DNA of 8,488 bases from Pilimelia columellifera. Its GTDB lineage: Bacteria; Actinomycetota; Actinomycetes; Mycobacteriales; Micromonosporaceae. The DNA is taken from the NCBI RefSeq assembly GCF_039532605.1, contig NZ_BAAARY010000042.1, positions 1-8,488 of the forward strand. The letters run 5' to 3'. The position numbers and the translations under genes were made by a program. Position 1 is the stretch's first letter. Each line of letters opens with the position of its first letter. The notes beneath the pieces were generated by a model. It was not told the DNA's origin. It saw only the letters and a program-made list of their open reading frames with translations, and did not search any database. This document shows positions 6,201 to 8,488 of the stretch, in pieces.

Positions 6201-8488
6201 TGGTCCTCCGGTGAGATCCGGAAGAGCGTGACCCGCAGCGGAGGCTCGGCGGCCAGGTCGAAGCCTTGGGCGGCAGCCTCCGCGAGGCGCGGCAGTAGCT
6301 CTTCGTCGGTGATGGCGACGGTCTCGGGCGACAACGTCAGATCGTCGCGGACCAGTTGGCACGGGCCGTCCTCGTCCTCGACGAAGACCGTGCGCAGAGC
6401 CTCGTGGCGGTCCACCAGGTCGGCCAGCGCCTGCCACAGGACCGCCTGGTCGAGCGGGCCGGTCAGCCGCAGCGCGGTGGGCACGTTGTAGGTGGCGCTG
6501 CGACCCTCCATTCGGTTGAGGAACCAGAGCCGGCGCTGGGCCAGTGACAGCGGCACCCGCTGCGGCCGGGGAGCCGGTGTGGGTCGCGGCGTCGCCTGCC
6601 CACTGAGGGCACCAGACAGCGCTGCCACCGTGCGGGCTTCGAAGATCTGACGTGGCTGCACCTCCACCTGCAGACCGGTGCGTACCCGGCCGGCGAGGCG
6701 AGCGACAGTGAGGGAGTTCGCGCCGAGCTCGAAGATGTCGTCGTCAATGCCCACCTCACTGACATTGAGGACGTCGGCGAACAGGGCGCACAGGGCCCGT
6801 TCGCGGTCGTCGCGTGGGGCCCGGCTGGGCCGGTCCTGCTGGACGGCGGGCAAGGCTCGCCGGTCCAGCTTGCCGTTGGGATTCAACGGCAGAGCGGGCA
6901 ACCCGACGATGACGCTGGGCACCAGGTAACTCGGCAGCTGGGCGGCGAGATAGGACTCAAGCGCCTCCGGATCGAAGGTGCGGTCCTGGGCGCTGACCAC
7001 AAACGCGACGAGGCGGGCCGCACCGGCGGAGGTCGACTGCGCCACCACGGCGGCCTGCGCCACGTCGGCGTGCCGGGTGAGCACAGCCTCCGTCTCCCCG
7101 GGCTCCACGCGGAAACCCCGGATCTTCACCTGTGCGTCGGCCCGACCGACGAAGGCGACGGTGCCGTCGGGCTGCCAGCTGCCCCGGTCGCCGGTGCGGT
7201 ACATCCGCTCGCCGGCCCCGAACGGGCAGGCAACGAAGCGTTCCGCCGTGGCCATGGGCCGGTCGGCGTATCCGCGGGCGAGGCCGGCGCCAGCCAGGTA
7301 CAGCTCCCCGACGACACCGGGTGGCACCGGGCGCAGCGCGGAGTCCAGGACGTAGACCCGGCTGTTGTCGATCGGTGTACCAATGTCGGGGGCGGTCGGC
7401 CACTCCTGCGGCTCGGCGGGCAGGGAGGCGCCGGTCACGATGTGCGATTCGGTCGGGCCGTACTGATTGTGCAGCCGCAGACCCGGCACCCTGGCGAAGA
7501 ACCGGCGCATCGCGGATGTCGGGCGCAACGCCTCGCCGGCCTGCACCACATGTTGCAGGTCTGGCAGCCGTAGCTCGGTGCTCGCCGCAGCCTCGGCGAC
7601 TGCCTGCAGCACCAGGTTGGGCGTATACCAGTGGGCGACCCGGGCGTCGGCCAGCCAGGCGATGAGCCGCTCGGGATCCCGCCGGACCTGATCCGGGCAG
7701 ATGGCGACGGTCTGCCCGGAGAGGAGAGCGGCGGCCAGTTCCTGCACCGCGACATCGAAGCCGACGGGAGCAAAGTGGGCGGTCACCAACCCGACTTCGG
7801 GTCGGATGATCTTCGCCTGCCAGTCGACCAGGTTGGTGATGGTCACGGCCGGAACCAGGACCGGCTTCGGCTCACCAGTCGAACCAGAGGTGAACAGCAG
7901 GTACAGGGAGTGGTCCGGGCGCAGGGTCGCACCCCGCTCCTCGTCCGTCAGTGGGTCGCTCGACGCGGTCAGCGGGTTGTCAGCTGAGACCTCGTCGATG
8001 GCCAGCACGGCGTCGGCGGGAAGCTGATGGTCATCGGCGAACTGCTTCGTCGTAACGATCACCGTTGGCTTGCCCGTGGCGACGAGCTGGCGTACGCGGG
8101 CCGCTGGCGAGTCAGTATCGACGGGCATATAGGTGGCGCCGGCCGTGACCACGGCCCAGGTCGCCACCACCTGCTCCAGTGACCGGGGGAGTGCGACGGC
8201 GACCACCGTGTCCGGACCGGCGCCACGCGCCAGGAGTTGGCGCGCGAGCTGGTTGGCCCGCTCATCCAAGGCAGCGTAGGTGAGTGTGTCGGCGCCGCAC
8301 CGAAGCGCCGCGATCTGGGGGGTGGCGCGGACCTGGTCTCGGAACTGCTCCGGGATGCTGCGCCACTGCACGGCGGTGGCGGTGTCGTTCCACGTTTCGA
8401 GTATGTGTCGGCGTTCGGTGTTGTGGAGTGTTGGGAGGTGGGCGGTGAGTTGTTGGGGGTTTTGTTGGATTGCTTGTAGTACTTGTTG
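1..8488 (-). CDS. Non-ribosomal peptide synthetase, internal part (C'-A-T-C-A-T-C-A-T-C'), both ends open
   Basis: This multimodular megasynthase fragment activates amino acids as adenylates, loads them on phosphopantetheine arms and condenses them into a peptide; such enzymes act in the cytosol. The frame beginning at base 8488 is open for all 2829 codons, and every NRPS core motif from the first condensation remnant to the last lies in it, so no frameshift is evident. Domain order is C1 tail (1-40), A1 (44-547), T1 (560-628), C2 (645-1090), A2 (1108-1607), T2 (1618-1690), C3 (1708-2155), A3 (2174-2660), T3 (2671-2743), C4 start (2760-2829). No start codon, ribosome binding site or stop is in the window, so the protein is longer than 2829 residues and cannot be named. 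Predicted order of building blocks is imino acid-like, Gly, Asp. There is no E, MT, Cy or TE domain. Family assignment is certain; the pathway and product are not. Confidence 0.98.
260..478 (-). other. Thiolation (peptidyl carrier) domain T3
   Basis: This carrier domain for the predicted Asp has a fully canonical core, DDNFFDLGGHSL (2696-2707), with S2706 (codon at 371-373) as the phosphopantetheine serine. It is followed by RQIFEAPTVAAL (2727-2738). The LGGHSL form, rather than LGGDSI, is what carriers feeding a normal condensation domain usually show. This fits the C4 start that follows after a short Ala/Pro/Arg linker. Confidence 0.95.
509..1969 (-). other. Adenylation domain A3, aspartate-type pocket
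   Basis: This domain activates the third building block. Motifs: LTYAELD (2200-2206), KAGGAYVPVD (2246-2255), P-loop YTSGSTGLPKG (2323-2333), FDMTVTSLF (2368-2376), AAYGQTE (2453-2459), GELYVAGAGLARGY (2507-2520), YRSGDV (2544-2549), GRTDDQVKVRGFR (2562-2574), NGKLDRDALP (2650-2659). The pocket is D2369, M2370, T2373, K2405, I2428, G2430, A2454, V2462, N2463, K2652, i.e. DMTKIGAVNK. The xxTK-G-V pattern belongs to the Asp/Asn group, and the ending AVN resembles codes remembered for Asp modules of daptomycin/friulimicin-type synthetases. Asp, or a beta-modified Asp, is therefore most likely, with Asn second. The fifth motif has Gln (Q2457) instead of the nearly invariant Pro of YGPTE. The substrate call is moderately sure and the domain call is certain. 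Confidence 0.94.
2024..3367 (-). other. Condensation domain C3, LCL-like
   Basis: C3 joins the glycine-ending chain on T2 to the residue loaded on T3. Motifs: SYAQQRLWFL (1712-1721), SRHESLRT (1757-1764), catalytic HHIAGDG (1836-1842), YADYMLWQQ (1874-1882), VLGTPVAGR (1977-1985), FFVNTLVLR (1996-2004), AYAHQDVPFERLVE (2027-2040). The seventh motif reads HPLCQV (2051-2056), with Cys instead of the usual Phe. The first motif and the HHxxxDG context are LCL-type, as expected since glycine is achiral and no epimerisation domain precedes it. The domain appears catalytically complete. Confidence 0.95.
3419..3637 (-). other. Thiolation (peptidyl carrier) domain T2
   Basis: This carrier for the predicted glycyl unit has core DDNFFERGGHSL (1644-1655), with S1654 (codon at 3527-3529) as the phosphopantetheine serine. 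R1650 stands where Leu is nearly always found (FFxLGGHSL); the rest is canonical, including the DLFEAPTVAGV stretch (1676-1686). A linker of about 18 residues, rich in Ala, Pro and Arg, joins it to C3. Confidence 0.94.
3668..5167 (-). other. Adenylation domain A2, predicted glycine-activating
   Basis: This domain adenylates the second building block. Motifs: DLSYGEMD (1135-1142), TGAAYLPID (1183-1191), P-loop YTSGSTGRPKG (1264-1274), FDIAGLEIF (1309-1317), NLYGPTE (1400-1406), GELYIAGEGVARGY (1453-1466), YRTGDR (1490-1495), GRLDNQVKLRGFR (1508-1520), NGKLDRAALP (1598-1607). The pocket is D1310, I1311, L1314, Q1353, L1377, G1379, L1401, V1409, W1410, K1600, i.e. DILQLGLVWK. It differs from the well-known glycine code DILQLGLIW by one conservative change, so glycine is a strong prediction. 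All catalytic motifs are close to consensus. Confidence 0.95.
5219..6556 (-). other. Condensation domain C2, LCL-like
   Basis: C2 forms the peptide bond between the chain on T1 and the glycine predicted on T2. Visible motifs: SLAQRRLWFL (648-657), DRHEALRTVF (693-702), the catalytic HHIATDG (770-776, general-base region H771, D775 and G776 present), YIDYALWQ (808-815), PIGTPIAGR (911-919), GLFINTLVLR (929-938), AYAHQDVPFERVVE (961-974) and RHPLFQV (984-990). The 'AQRRLWFL' first motif is the type seen in LCL domains, not the 'LxxxQxGxLFH' form of DCL domains. This matches the lack of an epimerisation domain upstream. All key residues are intact and the length of about 445 residues is normal. 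Confidence 0.95.
6605..6811 (-). other. Thiolation (peptidyl carrier) domain T1
   Basis: This carrier domain holds the A1 substrate as a thioester. The core is DDIFELGANSL (583-593), with S592 (codon at 6713-6715) as the phosphopantetheine attachment site. The usual consensus here is LGGHSL; this domain has Ala-Asn in place of Gly-His, unlike T2 and T3. Flanking features fit a functional carrier: an ALCALFADVLNV helix before the site and RQIFEARTVAAL (613-624) after it. A Pro-rich linker (632-645) leads into C2. Confidence 0.93.
6848..8359 (-). other. Adenylation domain A1, proline/cyclic imino acid-like pocket
   Basis: This domain selects and adenylates the first amino acid encoded here and passes it to T1. 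Motifs in order: LTYAALD (69-75), TAGATYMPVD (115-124), P-loop FTSGSTGEPKPV (199-210), FDVAVQE (244-250), NQYGPTE (341-347), GELYLAGAGLARGY (394-407), YRTGDR (430-435), GRADAQVKIRGFR (448-460), LPSYLVPS (518-525), NGKLDRRALP (538-547). The catalytic Lys is K540. The pocket read against GrsA is D245, V246, Q249, W287, V315, A317, Q342, I350, V351, K540, i.e. DVQWVAQIVK. This shares D, V, Q, A and V with the remembered Pro code DVQLIAHVV, and the NQYGPTESHIVT stretch resembles that of Pro-type domains. Proline, pipecolate or another substituted imino acid is the best guess. The residue at position 278 (W287) is the least certain in the alignment. The P-loop has Pro where Gly normally follows Lys, and the usual His shortly after it is absent. 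Confidence 0.93.
8369..8488 (-). other. Condensation domain C1, C-terminal tail only
   Basis: Residues 1-40 are the end of a condensation domain and its linker into A1. The tail carries the usual arrangement before an adenylation domain: a helix with paired Gln residues, a Thr-Glu-Arg-Arg stretch (TERR at 24-27) and the border motif ETWNDTA (31-37). The catalytic HHxxxDG motif lies beyond the window, so the C subtype and the stereochemistry of its donor cannot be judged. The DNA of the first 32 codons has a codon choice quite unlike the rest of the gene; see the findings. Confidence 0.85.

Noticed and set aside
6605..6811. Possibility that T1 is a polyketide-type acyl carrier because of LGANSL
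   Set aside because: It sits directly between an amino acid adenylation domain and a condensation domain, with no ketosynthase or acyltransferase, and the helices around it match peptidyl carriers.
1..8488. Epimerisation, N-methylation, cyclisation, thioesterase or ketosynthase domains
   Set aside because: Spacing between successive phosphopantetheine serines (1062 and 1052 residues) leaves no room, and every stretch is accounted for by C, A and T motifs.

Overview
The window is GC-rich DNA that lies wholly inside one very large non-ribosomal peptide synthetase (NRPS) gene on the minus strand. It runs from base 8488 to base 1 without a stop codon: 2829 complete codons plus one leftover base. 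Neither end of the gene is present. Codon choice (mostly G or C in third position) and the style of the condensation and adenylation motifs suggest an actinomycete such as Streptomyces or Micromonosporaceae. The genus is an inference; no 16S or other marker is present.

Layout in the direction of transcription, with residues numbered from the codon at 8486-8488. (1) The last ~40 residues of a condensation domain (C1). (2) A1 and T1, completing module 'a'. (3) C2-A2-T2, a complete module 'b'. (4) C3-A3-T3, a complete module 'c'. (5) The first ~70 residues of a further condensation domain (C4). The phosphopantetheine serines are S592, S1654 and S2706, spaced 1062 and 1052 residues apart, as expected for plain C-A-T modules. 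There is no epimerisation, methylation, cyclisation, ketosynthase or thioesterase domain. C2, C3 and the start of C4 all look like the LCL class, so the incorporated residues are predicted to stay L (or achiral).

Specificity pockets read by eye against GrsA are as follows. A1 is DVQWVAQIV(K), resembling the proline/cyclic imino acid code but with two changes. A2 is DILQLGLVW(K), a near-exact glycine code. A3 is DMTKIGAVN(K), an aspartate-type code of the kind remembered from calcium-dependent acidic lipopeptide synthetases. The predicted segment is therefore [Pro/pipecolate-like]-Gly-Asp, followed by at least one more residue. This order recalls the Pip-Gly-Asp stretch of laspartomycin/glycinocin-type antibiotics. 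The absence of an epimerisation domain after T1 counts against simple equivalence.

Unusual points are a divergent A1-T1 didomain and two abrupt codon-usage changes, at the C1/A1 border and inside C4. Both suggest a mosaic gene assembled by recombination. There is no intergenic space, promoter, terminator, RNA gene, mobile element or CRISPR array in the window. I found no wholly new kind of system; the novelty, if any, is in the peptide product.
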